A DNA stretch of 64,000 nucleotides from Grimontia celer (GTDB lineage: Bacteria > Pseudomonadota > Gammaproteobacteria > Enterobacterales > Vibrionaceae), in the NCBI RefSeq assembly GCF_900055185.1, contig NZ_FIZX01000002.1, positions 1,678,586-1,742,585 on the forward strand. Reading direction: 5' to 3'. The translations under genes and the position numbers were made by a program. The notes under the pieces were generated by a model. The model was given only the letters and a program-made list of their open reading frames with translations, did not search any database and had not been told where the DNA came from. Every line of letters begins with the position of its first letter. The stretch's first letter is position 1. Below are positions 55,231 to 64,000 of the stretch, piece after piece.

Positions 55231-56394
55231 ATGTTTAGGCGGGATATCCCTGAGCGCCCTCACTGGCGCGAACTGGCAAAGCAATACGGGTTTGGATTTC
55301 ATACCATGTATGGCGAACCTTACTGGGATGAAACCGCCTACTATCAATTCAACCTCCAGCAAATCGAAGAGGATCTTGAAAAGCCCACCGAAGAGATCCA
55401 CCAGATGTGTCTTGATGTGGTCGAGCGCGTCACCCGAAGTGATGAACTGCTGACCAAGTTCGGCATTCCCGAAGCCATGTGGGATTTGGTCGCAGGCTCC
55501 TGGCGACGCCGGGACCCATCTCTCTATGCCCGTCTTGATTTCACCTATGACGGTGTCAATCCAGCCAAGCTTTATGAAAACAATGCAGACACACCAACTT
55601 CTCTCTTTGAAACCGGCTTCTGGCAATGGGTATGGCTTGAAGATGTGGTGAACAGCGGACGCATCCACCAGAGTGCTGACCAGTTCAATATCCTTCAGGA
55701 TTACATCATGGAGCGCTTTGCCGAGCTTGCTAAACGTCAGCCTGGTCAGACGCTTTATTTCAGTTGTTGTAAGGATACAGAGGAAGACCGGGCGACGGTT
55801 CAGTACCTCGAAGATTGCGCCAAAGAGGCGGGATTACACACGGGCTTTGTCTACGTTGAAGACATTGGTGTGAATGATGCCGGCCAATTTGTCGACATGA
55901 AAGGACGGGTCATCCGCTGGATGTTCAAGCTATATCCCTGGGAATTCATATTCGATGAGGAATATGCCCAGTTCTTGAGTAGCGCCACCATTAACTGGCT
56001 GGAGCCGATGTGGAAGTCAGTGCTTTCCAACAAAGCACTGCTTCCGATGCTTTGGAAACTCCATCCTAATCATCCTAATTTGTTGCCTGCTTACTTCGCG
56101 GATGATCCGAAAGCATCTTCCCTGTCTGACTATGTGGTGAAGCCGTTATTTTCGCGCGAGGGTGCCAACATCGAAGTCATCAGAAATGGCGCGTCGACCT
56201 TTAAAACTGATGGGCCTTATGATCTTTCCCAAGCCATCGTTCAACAGTACCAACCACTGCCAAAGTTCGGCAACAATTTCACCTTAATAGGCAGCTGGCT
56301 GGTCAATGATCGCGCGGCTGGCATTTCGATTCGAGAAGACGCATCACTCGTTACGCAGGATCTGGCAAGATACCTGCCTCACGTCATTCTTTAA
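55231..56394 (+). CDS. yjfC: Glutathionylspermidine synthase-like ATP-grasp ligase (YjfC-like)
   Basis: 387 aa. ATP-grasp GSP-synthase-like domain: LDFTYDGVNPAKLYENNADTPTSLFE, YVVKPLFSREGANIEV, GSWLVNDRAAGISIREDASLVT. Comparable to the C-terminal synthetase half of E. coli Gsp but without the amidase, so a peptide- or amine-ligating enzyme with an unknown acceptor. Last gene of the yjfLMC-like cluster, which likely acts on an envelope component (inference). Confidence 0.88.
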   Translation: MFRRDIPERPHWRELAKQYGFGFHTMYGEPYWDETAYYQFNLQQIEEDLEKPTEEIHQMCLDVVERVTRSDELLTKFGIPEAMWDLVAGSWRRRDPSLYARLDFTYDGVNPAKLYENNADTPTSLFETGFWQWVWLEDVVNSGRIHQSADQFNILQDYIMERFAELAKRQPGQTLYFSCCKDTEEDRATVQYLEDCAKEAGLHTGFVYVEDIGVNDAGQFVDMKGRVIRWMFKLYPWEFIFDEEYAQFLSSATINWLEPMWKSVLSNKALLPMLWKLHPNHPNLLPAYFADDPKASSLSDYVVKPLFSREGANIEVIRNGASTFKTDGPYDLSQAIVQQYQPLPKFGNNFTLIGSWLVNDRAAGISIREDASLVTQDLARYLPHVIL

Positions 56395-56479
56395 AAAGTG
56401 TCCCCATTTTTTTCCGTCATTCGTTGAGATAGGGAGACCTAAATCTCACACGATATTTAACTAACACGGAGTACAGAAA

Positions 56480-56830
56480 ATGAAAGAGTTCATGTTTATC
56501 TATCAAGGTGGTGATCCGGATTGGGCAATCAATGCGACGCCAGAGCAAATGGCCGAATTGATGGCACTTTGGCAAGCGTGGATGGAAAAACTGGCGGCAT
56601 CAGACCAACTGGTATCAGGTGGCGCACCTTTGCATTACTCAGGAAAGCGCCTTGATGCAAACAAAATGGTGACCGACATTGCTGCCGTTGAGCTGAAAGA
56701 GTTGGTGAGTGGTTATTCCATCGTTCGCGCGGAAAACATCGACGATGCGGTCGCCATCGCTCAGTTTTGTCCGATCTTTGAATCCCCTGGCGTCACAGTA
56801 GAGGTTCGCGAGGTCGTCCAAATGGGCTAG
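56480..56830 (+). CDS. DGPF/YCII-family protein, partner of ECF42
   Basis: 116 aa. KEFMFIYQGGDP and ATPEQMAELMALWQAWMEKL are typical of the YCII-related DGPF domain. Genes of this type are the hallmark neighbours and targets of ECF42 sigma factors, and such a sigma factor is encoded convergently 4 bases away. Ribosome site CGGAG. The biochemical role is unknown. Confidence 0.87.
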   Translation: MKEFMFIYQGGDPDWAINATPEQMAELMALWQAWMEKLAASDQLVSGGAPLHYSGKRLDANKMVTDIAAVELKELVSGYSIVRAENIDDAVAIAQFCPIFESPGVTVEVREVVQMG

Positions 56831-56834
56831 ACGC

Positions 56835-58100
56835 TTATCTGGCAAGGAGGCGAGCTAACTGGGCAAGCAATTGTGTATGCTCTTTTTTCGAGCCTCCTTT
56901 CATTCTGGCCTGCTCTGCGTTGAAATACGCCACTTCCTTCATTCCATTCAACGCATAGATATGAGCCAATGTGGCAAACGGAAGGTAAGACTCCGCAAGC
57001 ATATCTGTGTTTTGCGCTTCACTAACAACCACAAGCGCGCGGTCTTTCTCCCCCTGATACGCAATCGCAATTGCCTGATTTAACTTAGCAAGTGGCGACT
57101 GAGATGACTCAACGAGATTGTTATAGTGCTGCTCGATCTGCTGCCAATTTGTTTGCTCAAAGCTCTCTGCTTTACAGTGCTCATGGGCAATACTCGCTTC
57201 TTCGAAAAAGCGTCCTGTATTACCGAATGCTTCTTTGTTGGCCCCTGCAAGTTCAAGAAAATGTGAGCCTTTCGATATACATGACTGATCCCACTTTGTT
57301 CTGTTCTGCAGATCCAAGGGCACAGGCTCTCTATTATCATCAATCCGCGATTCCAGCCTTGCCATGTGAAAATGCATCAGCGCGTAAAGTGCGAGGGTTT
57401 CGCGGTTAGCAATATCGGGAGAGACAACCAATTGCTCCAATAGGTGCATGGCCTCATGGCAAAAATCGATATTAATGATCTTACGCTCTTCAGAGCTATA
57501 CACCCCTTCGTTAAACAGTAAATACAGCGCCAAATGAACCGTTTCCATTGATTCAAGATCGGGCGTTACATTGGCGCTATAAGGGGATTTTTTAAGCTGG
57601 GATTTTGTTCTTTGTAGGCGTTTTTTTAGCGTCTCTTCGGGTAAGAAGAGAGACTTGGAAATAGTGTTCAAACTGAACCCACACAGCACTTTCAGAATCA
57701 GTGGGATCAGGTTTTCTGGCTTTAGATTGGACTGACAACACCAGAAAATCATCGACAGGGTTTCATCTTGGATTGCATTGTTTTTAAAGGCGCGGTCAAC
57801 TGCGGTCGCCAGTGTCCATTCACTATCAAGGAAGTCTGCAAGTTCTGAGGAGTAACTCACCTGATGTTTGTTTCGACGAATGACATCAATTGCCTGATTC
57901 TTAGCAGTCAACATCAGCCAGGCTGAAGGGTTTTCTGGTTCCCCCTTTTCGTCCCAAACTTCGATTGCCCGCTTGAACGCTTCTTGCAGCGTGTCTTCTG
58001 CTAATTCAATATTGTCTTTGCCAAAAAGACGCACCAAAGCCGCCAGAATTTTTGCGGACTCGGCGTGATAGATGTCCTCAAGACGCTGACTCTTTTTCAT
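56835..58100 (-). CDS. ECF42-type RNA polymerase sigma factor
   Basis: 421 aa, much longer than simple ECF sigmas. Region sigma2 spans about 12-78 (LQEAFKRAIEVWDEKGEPENPSAWLMLTAKNQAIDVIRR), sigma4 about 110-165 (FSLNTISKSLFLPEETLKKRLQRTKS), and a C-terminal TPR-like extension of about 230 residues (HLALYLLFNEGVY, NREPVPLDLQNRTKWDQ, LNQAIAIAYQGEKDRAL) is the ECF42 feature. No anti-sigma factor is expected in this group. Its convergent DGPF neighbour is the probable regulon member. Confidence 0.9.
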   Translation of the reverse strand: MKKSQRLEDIYHAESAKILAALVRLFGKDNIELAEDTLQEAFKRAIEVWDEKGEPENPSAWLMLTAKNQAIDVIRRNKHQVSYSSELADFLDSEWTLATAVDRAFKNNAIQDETLSMIFWCCQSNLKPENLIPLILKVLCGFSLNTISKSLFLPEETLKKRLQRTKSQLKKSPYSANVTPDLESMETVHLALYLLFNEGVYSSEERKIINIDFCHEAMHLLEQLVVSPDIANRETLALYALMHFHMARLESRIDDNREPVPLDLQNRTKWDQSCISKGSHFLELAGANKEAFGNTGRFFEEASIAHEHCKAESFEQTNWQQIEQHYNNLVESSQSPLAKLNQAIAIAYQGEKDRALVVVSEAQNTDMLAESYLPFATLAHIYALNGMKEVAYFNAEQARMKGGSKKEHTQLLAQLARLLAR

Positions 58101-58286
58101 GACATTCCCTTCGCCCCCAGCTCAATCTTTATTATTGCTCTTTCTTGATACAGAGCCTAACCCTAGGTTTTTGTAATCTATGTTTGATCTTGAGTTCACG
58201 ACACGAACTTCACCATAATTTCAGCGCTATCCCTTCTCCCTGGCAAACAATGCCTTTGTCTTCCTTATCTCAACAAGGAGCAATTT

Positions 58287-59156
58287 ATGAAAGCAGGCCT
58301 CGGCACCGCCGCCTTTGGCACTTCGATTTCCCAAAATGACGCCTTCGAGGTGCTGGACACTTATGTCGCGATGGGCGGGAAGATCATTGATACCGCCAAC
58401 AATTATGCATTTTGGGCAGGACATGGCGGTGAAAGTGAATCTGTTATTGGCCGGTGGTTGGCAGGCGTTGACCGCGGTTCGGTAGAAATTCACACCAAAA
58501 TCGGTGGCCTCCCGTTGGATGGAAATGATATTTCAAACCCGGAAGGACTGAGTAAAACCACCATAGAATCAGCAATTACTGCGTCTCTTGAACGTCTGGG
58601 TACTGATTATCTGGATGTGCTCTATTGCCACATTGATGACTTGAAAACGCCACTTCTAGAAACTCGGTCGGCATTAACTAGCTATGTAGAGAAAGGCGTG
58701 GTGAGAAAGCTTGGCATTTCCAACTACACGCTGGAGCGGCTTGAAGAATTGCTGGTACTCATTGAGCAGGAAAAGCTCGCACCACTAAGCTTTGCGCAAT
58801 ACCGCCACAGCGTGATCAAACCCGTGACACTGGATTATGATTTTGGTGTGCAACTATGCCTGACACCTGAAATCCGAAGCTTACTGAAAGAAGTTCACCC
58901 CAACGTCACGCTGGTTGCATACTCGCCGCTACTCGATGGCGCATTTGAACATGGCGGTAAGTTGCCAGACGCGTATGACACTCATGAAAACGAAAGGTAT
59001 GTAACAGGGCTCCGTGCAGAAGCAGATATGATAATGATGAGCCCTTCAGCTTTGGTACTCCGTCATATTGCTAACGACGGCATCATTCCACTTTGCATGT
59101 CCGGCAAGGTCAAACGCATCAAAGAGAACTTCGCCTTGGTGAAAAAGCTCAAATAG
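58287..59156 (+). CDS. Aldo/keto reductase
   Basis: 289 aa. TIM-barrel AKR features: GLGTAAFGTS, IDTANNYAFW (catalytic Asp and Tyr), THKIGG-like HTKIGG (Lys), YLDVLYCHIDD (His), KLGISNYTLERLEELL. NADPH-dependent reduction of aldehydes or ketones is expected. Ribosome site AAGGAG. The physiological substrate is unknown. Confidence 0.92.
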   Translation: MKAGLGTAAFGTSISQNDAFEVLDTYVAMGGKIIDTANNYAFWAGHGGESESVIGRWLAGVDRGSVEIHTKIGGLPLDGNDISNPEGLSKTTIESAITASLERLGTDYLDVLYCHIDDLKTPLLETRSALTSYVEKGVVRKLGISNYTLERLEELLVLIEQEKLAPLSFAQYRHSVIKPVTLDYDFGVQLCLTPEIRSLLKEVHPNVTLVAYSPLLDGAFEHGGKLPDAYDTHENERYVTGLRAEADMIMMSPSALVLRHIANDGIIPLCMSGKVKRIKENFALVKKLK

Positions 59157-59173
59157 CCCTTAGTCCAAGAGAA

Positions 59174-59199
59174 AAAAGCGACTCAGATGAGTCGCTTTG
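59174..59199. terminator. Terminator between akr and gap
   Basis: AAAGCGACTCA / TGAGTCGCTTT, between convergent genes; A-run on the left side suits the leftward gap gene. Confidence 0.75.
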
Positions 59200-59226
59200 G
59201 CTTAGGGGGATGTTTTCTTTAAATGA

Positions 59227-60672
59227 TCAGTGCTGATTTACAGCAGGGATCACTGGATACTGGACGCCGGCCATCTGCTCAATGCAGTGGATAACCTGAC
59301 AGCTGTATCCGAATTCATTGTCATACCAAATGTAAAGTACGCAGCGGTTACCATCGGCGATGGTCGCCTCACTATCCACGACGCCTGCGTAGCGTGAACC
59401 TACGATGTCTGACGAGACGATTTCAGTAGATTGGGTGTAATCAATCTGACCCGCCAGTGGAGACATCAGCGCCGTTTCACGAAGGTAAGCATTCAGCGAA
59501 TCACGGTCGACTTCTTTTCCTAGATTCAGGTTTGCAATCGCCATGGAAACATTCGGCGTGGGTACGCGAATCGCGTTGCCAGTGAGTTTACCTTTTAGCG
59601 CTGGCAGAGCTTTCGCCACGGCTTTTGCTGCACCTGTAGATGTAAGCACCATGTTCAATGACGCGGCACGTCCACGGCGATCGCCTTTGTGGAAATTATC
59701 AATCAGATTCTGGTCGTTGGTGAACGAGTGGACGGTTTCGATATGACCAGACTCAACACCGTAGCGGTCATTCATCGCTTTCAGCACAGGTGTAATTGCG
59801 TTAGTAGTGCAACTTGCCGCTGACACTATTGTATCGCTGTCTTTGATGTCACCGTGGTTAACACCAAATACGATGTTCTTGATGTCACCCTTACCTGGTG
59901 CGGTCAGCAACACTTTACCCGCGCCTTTGGCGGTCAGGTGGTTACTGAGACCATCAACATCGCGCCACATGCCTGTATTATCAACGACAACGGCATTTTT
60001 AATTCCATGGGCTTCGTAGTCTACCTCTGAAGGGTGGTTAGCATAGATGATCTGAATGTAGTTACCATTCACGATCAGAGCGTTACGGGCATGGTCCACC
60101 AAAATGGAACCGTTAAAAGGCCCGTGAACAGAATCACGACGCAGTAAGCTGGCGCGCTTTTCAAGGTCGCCATCTTTACCGCCACGTACAACAATCGCGC
60201 GTAGACGCAGTGGGTAGCCAGGTCCGCTTTTTTCTACCATTAGGCGCGTGACCAGACGCCCAATTCGGCCAAAGCCATACAACACGATATCTCTGGGCTC
60301 CTTAAGACTCGTGGACGGCGGCAGGTCTGCGATTGCTGTTTTGAGGAAATCATCTAGTTGGGCCAAGTCTTCATGGTCACGCCAGTAAACGTTGGCAAGA
60401 CGACCAATATCGATTCGGCAAGGAGAAAGTGGCATTTGTGCCAATGCTTCCAGAATAGGGAGCGTGTGTGCTGTAGTCACTTCCTGTCCAGTGTACCAGC
60501 GCGCTACACGGTGTGACTTCAGCAGGTCAATCGTACTGGCGTTAATCACAGCACGACCATAAATTTGAATTTCGACGCCCTTCTCACGGTAAAGCTTGCT
60601 TATGAGAGGTGACATGGTTTCTGCGTCGGCCTGACTTTGTTGCCATTGGGTAAGATGTTGTTCTGGACTCAT
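59227..60672 (-). CDS. gap: Glyceraldehyde-3-phosphate dehydrogenase, N-terminally extended form
   Basis: 481 aa. An extension of about 125 residues precedes the Rossmann start IVLYGFGRIGRLVTRLM. Catalytic Cys in SAASCTTNAITPVLK, with HSFTNDQNLIDN and YDNEFGYSCQVIHC further on. This long form is common in marine vibrios and relatives beside the canonical GapA. It oxidises glyceraldehyde-3-phosphate with NAD(P)+; a gluconeogenic or alternative role is possible. The start at 60672 matches the extended family. Confidence 0.93.
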   Translation of the reverse strand: MSPEQHLTQWQQSQADAETMSPLISKLYREKGVEIQIYGRAVINASTIDLLKSHRVARWYTGQEVTTAHTLPILEALAQMPLSPCRIDIGRLANVYWRDHEDLAQLDDFLKTAIADLPPSTSLKEPRDIVLYGFGRIGRLVTRLMVEKSGPGYPLRLRAIVVRGGKDGDLEKRASLLRRDSVHGPFNGSILVDHARNALIVNGNYIQIIYANHPSEVDYEAHGIKNAVVVDNTGMWRDVDGLSNHLTAKGAGKVLLTAPGKGDIKNIVFGVNHGDIKDSDTIVSAASCTTNAITPVLKAMNDRYGVESGHIETVHSFTNDQNLIDNFHKGDRRGRAASLNMVLTSTGAAKAVAKALPALKGKLTGNAIRVPTPNVSMAIANLNLGKEVDRDSLNAYLRETALMSPLAGQIDYTQSTEIVSSDIVGSRYAGVVDSEATIADGNRCVLYIWYDNEFGYSCQVIHCIEQMAGVQYPVIPAVNQH

Positions 60673-61243
60673 CGTGACTTTCTTTGCCTTTTTGGGATTT
60701 AGGGTATAAAAGTTTAATCAGTAACTGTTTTTATTATTTTGGCGACGAGTCTAACGGCCTGATTATTATTAACCTAGCAAAAATAAGTCATCATTTATCT
60801 CATTAAAATTCAGCCAGTTACTCCTCTTTCCGTTAAAATATTACAAGTGTAAAACGCTTTCATTTTCTTTCTCTTAAAATCTGATTGAAAGTTTACTACG
60901 TAAAACTTTCAGTTCTTTCCTCCAAATCTACTTAATACGCCTCACTAAAAAACGACATCACCATAGGTGTTATCGCCCTTTGATCAGCGAAACAACAACA
61001 GTTAACGCGGGATCTGTCGCTGTATTCGGGTTTTATCCTTTATCGATACAGAATGATTCACTTAAAGCATATTGATTACACATCTAAATGTTTCAATTTT
61101 GCGTCATTTTTATTGAGCACATATAAAACAGCAACTTATAGACATAAATATGCTTATTTGTGACTCAGACTTGATAAAAATTCCATCAGATGTATCATTT
61201 AAAGGGCTTAAATGCTTAGACCTCTAAAGGATTAATTGAAACA
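60673..61243. other. AT-rich promoter region of the ectoine operon
   Basis: About 570 bases without a gene, strongly A/T-rich. It separates gap (leftward) from ectA. In vibrios this region carries osmotically controlled promoters and CosR-type sites; I could not identify a specific site by eye. The ectA start has only a weak ribosome site. Confidence 0.6.
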
Positions 61244-61780
61244 ATGAGTACCGAGACGATACACCAGAGCGCGACATTGACGCGTTTGAGGACGGACGAA
61301 GACGCCTGGGTATTTCGCACTCCGCGAATCGAAGATGGCATCAGGATCCACGAGCTTATCGCCAGTTGTCCCCCACTCGATGAAAACTCCTCGTACTGCA
61401 ACTTCCTCCAATCTTCCCACTTCAACAAGACCTGCATCCTCGCAGAGCACAAGGGTTCCGTAGCTGGATTCATTTCTGGATACCTAAAGCCTGAAGCCCC
61501 TAATGAGCTGTTTGTCTGGCAAGTCGCGGTTTCTCCAGAAGCACGCGGCAAAGGTCTCGCCTTTCATATGCTGCAAGAGCTGTTGATGCGCGACCACCTC
61601 TCAGACGTCAATGTTGTAGAAACCACTATCACTGGATCCAACAAAGGTTCCTGGAGCTTATTTCGTAAGCTCGACGCCGCACATGGTGAAAACGGTGAAG
61701 TCACAGTGTTTCTCGACGAAAAACAGCATTTCAAAGGAAAACACGACACGGAGTTTTTGTTCCGTATTCCTTTGAAATAA
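61244..61780 (+). CDS. ectA: L-2,4-diaminobutyrate N-acetyltransferase
   Basis: 178 aa, GNAT fold. PRIEDGIRIHELIASCPPLDENSSYCNFLQSSHF and VWQVAVSPEARGKGLAFHMLQELL (acetyl-CoA loop) are EctA signatures. It makes N-gamma-acetyl-diaminobutyrate in ectoine synthesis. First gene of ectABC-ask, order typical of Vibrionaceae. Confidence 0.96.
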   Translation: MSTETIHQSATLTRLRTDEDAWVFRTPRIEDGIRIHELIASCPPLDENSSYCNFLQSSHFNKTCILAEHKGSVAGFISGYLKPEAPNELFVWQVAVSPEARGKGLAFHMLQELLMRDHLSDVNVVETTITGSNKGSWSLFRKLDAAHGENGEVTVFLDEKQHFKGKHDTEFLFRIPLK

Positions 61781-61812
61781 AAACATTCTTAAAAATATAA
61801 AACGGATTCCAA

Positions 61813-63078
61813 ATGGAAATTTTTAACAAGCAAGAGTCAAACGTTAAGTCATATTGCAACAGCTTCCCTGTTGTATTTACCTCAGCAAAAGGGTGTTGGC
61901 TGACTACCGATTCAGGAGAACGCTACATTGATTTTCTGGCTGGTGCTGGTTCGCTGAACTACGGTCATAACAACCCAGTTCTGAAAAAAGCCTTGGTAGA
62001 CTACATCTCGAATGATGGCATTACCCATGGTTTGGATATGTTCACCCAAGCAAAAGCTGCTTTCCTAACCGCACTCCGTAATCACATCTTCGCGCCACGA
62101 AATCTTGATTACAAAGTGCAGTTCACCGGACCAACCGGCACGAATGCAGTAGAAGCAGCGATGAAGTTGGCGCGCAAAGTGACGGGCCGCACCAACATCG
62201 TGACTTTCACCAACGGCTTCCATGGGTGCACCATGGGCGCACTGACGGCCACCGGCAATCAACATCACCGTGGTGGCGCAGGTACGCCTTTATTTGGCAC
62301 GTCCCGCATTCCTTATGAAGGCTATGCCGATATTGATGGCCTTGCATTGTTTGAAACCATGCTGAACGACAACTCAAGTGGCCTCGATAAGCCTGCTGCT
62401 GTGTTGCTGGAAACCCTACAAGGTGAAGGTGGTCTGAATGTCGCTTCAAACGAGTGGCTGCAGAAGCTGAGCAAAATCTGTAAAGCTCACGGCATTCTGC
62501 TGATCGTTGATGATATTCAGGCTGGCTGTGGTCGTACTGGCACATTCTTCAGCTTCGAACCTTCCGGTATCAATCCAGACATCGTGACCCTGTCTAAGTC
62601 TATCGGCGGATACGGTTTGCCAATGGCACTGGTGCTGCTGAAACCTGAGTTGGACAAGTGGCTTCCAGGTGAACACAACGGTACTTTCCGTGGTAACAAC
62701 CACGCCTTCGTTACGGCAACAAAAGCGATTGAGCAATACTGGCAGAATGATGATTTCGAAGGCCACATTGCTGACCGTAGCCAGCAAGTTTCCAAGACTA
62801 TCGACCGCTCGCTGAAGCAACTTTCTTCTCTGTTTGTTCGCGCAAAAGGCCGCGGCATGATGCAAGGTATTGAGTGTAAAAGCGGTGATATCGCCAGCGC
62901 GATTTCCCGTCGTTGCTTTGAAAAAGGCATGATCATTGAAACCGCGGGTCCTGACGATGAAGTTGTGAAGTTCTTCTGTCCGCTGACAATCAGTGAGTCA
63001 GAGCTTGAGCAAGGTCTGCACATCTTTGAAAAAGCAGCTCAGGAAGTTGCTAATGAACTTACCCGCAAAGCATCTTAA
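61813..63078 (+). CDS. ectB: Diaminobutyrate--2-oxoglutarate transaminase
   Basis: 421 aa, class III aminotransferase. [26 protein letters not shown]-site [31 protein letters not shown] and the PLP Lys in [22 protein letters not shown]. It converts aspartate semialdehyde to L-2,4-diaminobutyrate. Follows ectA by 32 bases. Confidence 0.97.
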   Translation: MEIFNKQESNVKSYCNSFPVVFTSAKGCWLTTDSGERYIDFLAGAGSLNYGHNNPVLKKALVDYISNDGITHGLDMFTQAKAAFLTALRNHIFAPRNLDYKVQFTGPTGTNAVEAAMKLARKVTGRTNIVTFTNGFHGCTMGALTATGNQHHRGGAGTPLFGTSRIPYEGYADIDGLALFETMLNDNSSGLDKPAAVLLETLQGEGGLNVASNEWLQKLSKICKAHGILLIVDDIQAGCGRTGTFFSFEPSGINPDIVTLSKSIGGYGLPMALVLLKPELDKWLPGEHNGTFRGNNHAFVTATKAIEQYWQNDDFEGHIADRSQQVSKTIDRSLKQLSSLFVRAKGRGMMQGIECKSGDIASAISRRCFEKGMIIETAGPDDEVVKFFCPLTISESELEQGLHIFEKAAQEVANELTRKAS

Positions 63079-63092
63079 GGGAAATAAGAAAC

Positions 63093-63479
63093 ATGATCGT
63101 AAGAACTCTGGAAGAGTGTAGAAACAGCGAGCGCCGCGTAGCATCAGAAACCTGGGAAAGTGTTCGTATGCTGCTGAAAGATGATCTGATGGGGTTTTCA
63201 TTCCACATCACGACCATCTTTAAAGGCACTGAAACCCACATTCACTACAAAAACCACTTGGAGTCTGTGTACTGCATGTCTGGCGAAGGTGAAATTGAAG
63301 TGGTAGGTGGTGAAACTTACCCAATCAAACCGGGCACACTTTACATTCTGGACAAACACGATGAACACTTCCTTCGCGCTTACGAAGGTGCGGACATGGT
63401 AATGGCATGTGTATTTAACCCGCCAATTACCGGACAGGAAATTCACGATGAAAACGGCGTTTATCCGCTGGTAGATTAA
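63093..63479 (+). CDS. ectC: Ectoine synthase
   Basis: 128 aa, small cupin. [16 protein letters not shown] at the start, [29 protein letters not shown] and [39 protein letters not shown] match EctC. It closes the ring to form ectoine, the compatible solute. 14 bases after ectB. Confidence 0.97.
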   Translation: MIVRTLEECRNSERRVASETWESVRMLLKDDLMGFSFHITTIFKGTETHIHYKNHLESVYCMSGEGEIEVVGGETYPIKPGTLYILDKHDEHFLRAYEGADMVMACVFNPPITGQEIHDENGVYPLVD

Positions 63480-63497
63480 TAAAAATATATGTCTTTT

Positions 63498-63520
63498 GGG
63501 GGCCATTTTGCCCCCTTTTT
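63498..63520 (+). terminator. Hairpin with T-run between ectC and ask
   Basis: GGGGGC / GCCCCC with a 6-base loop followed by TTTTT. It looks like a complete intrinsic terminator inside the operon and could lower ask expression relative to ectABC. Confidence 0.8.
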
Positions 63521-63548
63521 CTATTTACGACAGACAAGGATTGCAATT

Positions 63549-64000
63549 ATGACTTACACCGTTGAGAAAATCGGCGGCACGTCTATGTCGGCATTTGATG
63601 CTGTACTGGACAACATTTTTCTTCGCCCCAAGAACCCGTATAACCGTGTATTTGTAGTTTCTGCCTATGGCGGCATTACTGATGCCCTGCTTGAAAGCAA
63701 ACGTTCTGGCGAGCCAGGCATCTACCAACTGGTTGCCAAGCGTGATGAACAGTGGGCCGATGCCATCGATGCGCTCGAAGTGCGTTTGAAAATGATCAAT
63801 GAAAATCTGTTTGCAGATCCTCTCAACCGTACCCGTGCAGACAACTTCATTGCTGAGCGTCTGAAAGATGCCAAAGACTGTATTTCAAACATTCTCGCGA
63901 CATGTAGCTATGGTCAGTTCACGCTGCGCCAATACCTGCCACAAATCCGAGAGTTTTTATCTTCAATCGGCGAAGCCCACAGCGCTTACAACACTGCTCT
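63549..64000 (+). CDS. Ectoine-linked aspartokinase, 3'-truncated by window edge
   Basis: About 150 residues visible from ATG 63549, with AAGGA 9 bases upstream; the frame is open to the end of the window. VEKIGGTSMSAFDAV is the aspartokinase nucleotide-site start (KxGGTS), and VFVVSAYGGITDALLE follows. Its position after ectC identifies it as the ectoine-specific Ask, which is typically insensitive to lysine/threonine feedback and feeds aspartyl phosphate to the pathway. Confidence 0.93.
   Translation, partial: MTYTVEKIGGTSMSAFDAVLDNIFLRPKNPYNRVFVVSAYGGITDALLESKRSGEPGIYQLVAKRDEQWADAIDALEVRLKMINENLFADPLNRTRADNFIAERLKDAKDCISNILATCSYGQFTLRQYLPQIREFLSSIGEAHSAYNTA

Noticed and set aside
1-64000. 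CRISPR array, tRNA, rRNA or prophage
   Set aside because: No regularly spaced short direct repeats, no cloverleaf or rRNA signature and no phage structural genes were found on reading.

Overview
The window looks like chromosomal DNA of a marine, halophilic gammaproteobacterium, most likely Vibrionaceae (Grimontia/Enterovibrio-like; this placement is an inference). The grounds are an ectABC-ask ectoine cluster, a ToxR/VtrA-like membrane regulator, a GlyGly-CTERM protease, many chemoreceptors and LysR regulators, a yjfLMC cluster and mixed base composition with AT-rich islands. I saw no rRNA, tRNA, CRISPR array or prophage. The first gene (LysR) and the last (aspartokinase) run off the edges.

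Layout. 1-4.6 kb: LysR genes, a secreted metallo-beta-lactamase-fold protein with a degenerate metal motif, an AT-rich membrane protein and a VOC protein. 4.75-17.8 kb: a respiratory/chemotaxis block with OmpW, a HAO-like octaheme cytochrome c, a NapC/NirT tetraheme quinol dehydrogenase and two related chemoreceptors. A 5,512-bp segment of this block is present twice in tandem (5281-10792 and 10793-16304). Each boundary carries the same 9 bases, GGCGATTTC. The event doubled ompW, hao-like, napC-like and the first MCP, and left a truncated MCP and a truncated LysR gene fused tail to tail at the internal joint. A perfect FNR-type box lies between ompW and the cytochrome operon in both copies. 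18-25.4 kb: an AraC/GyrI regulator, a 1,107-aa RTX protein with a duplicated propeller-like module, a GcvA-like LysR with a divergent DUF1127 protein, and a REC-EAL protein lacking the phospho-acceptor Asp.

25.4-33.6 kb is accessory in character: AT-rich gaps, two MITE-like inverted-repeat elements, a ToxRS/VtrAC-like overlapping gene pair, an outer-membrane barrel, a lipoprotein, a trypsin-like protease with a stop codon just after its best start, and thiol peroxidase. 33.7-43 kb: a LysR, a DUF2235 hydrolase, then an apparent 5-oxoproline/D-glutamate catabolic operon (D-glutamate cyclase-like protein, TRAP transporter DctPQM, 5-oxoprolinase PxpABC and an NTF2-like protein). The proposed flow is uptake by DctPQM, formation of 5-oxoproline from D-glutamate, and ATP-dependent ring opening to glutamate by PxpABC.

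43-60.7 kb: a lone IS3 OrfA, GNAT, a lipoprotein plus LruC-domain secreted protein, QorB-like reductase with TetR and cupin, several small proteins, a crotonase, an orphan Flp pilin, prolyl oligopeptidase, the yjfL-yjfM-yjfC-like cluster, a DGPF (YCII) protein convergent with an ECF42-type sigma factor, an aldo/keto reductase and a long-form GAPDH. 60.7-64 kb: a long AT-rich leader, then ectA-ectB-ectC, a strong hairpin with a T-run, and the start of the ectoine-linked aspartokinase, which supplies aspartyl phosphate for ectoine synthesis under osmotic stress.
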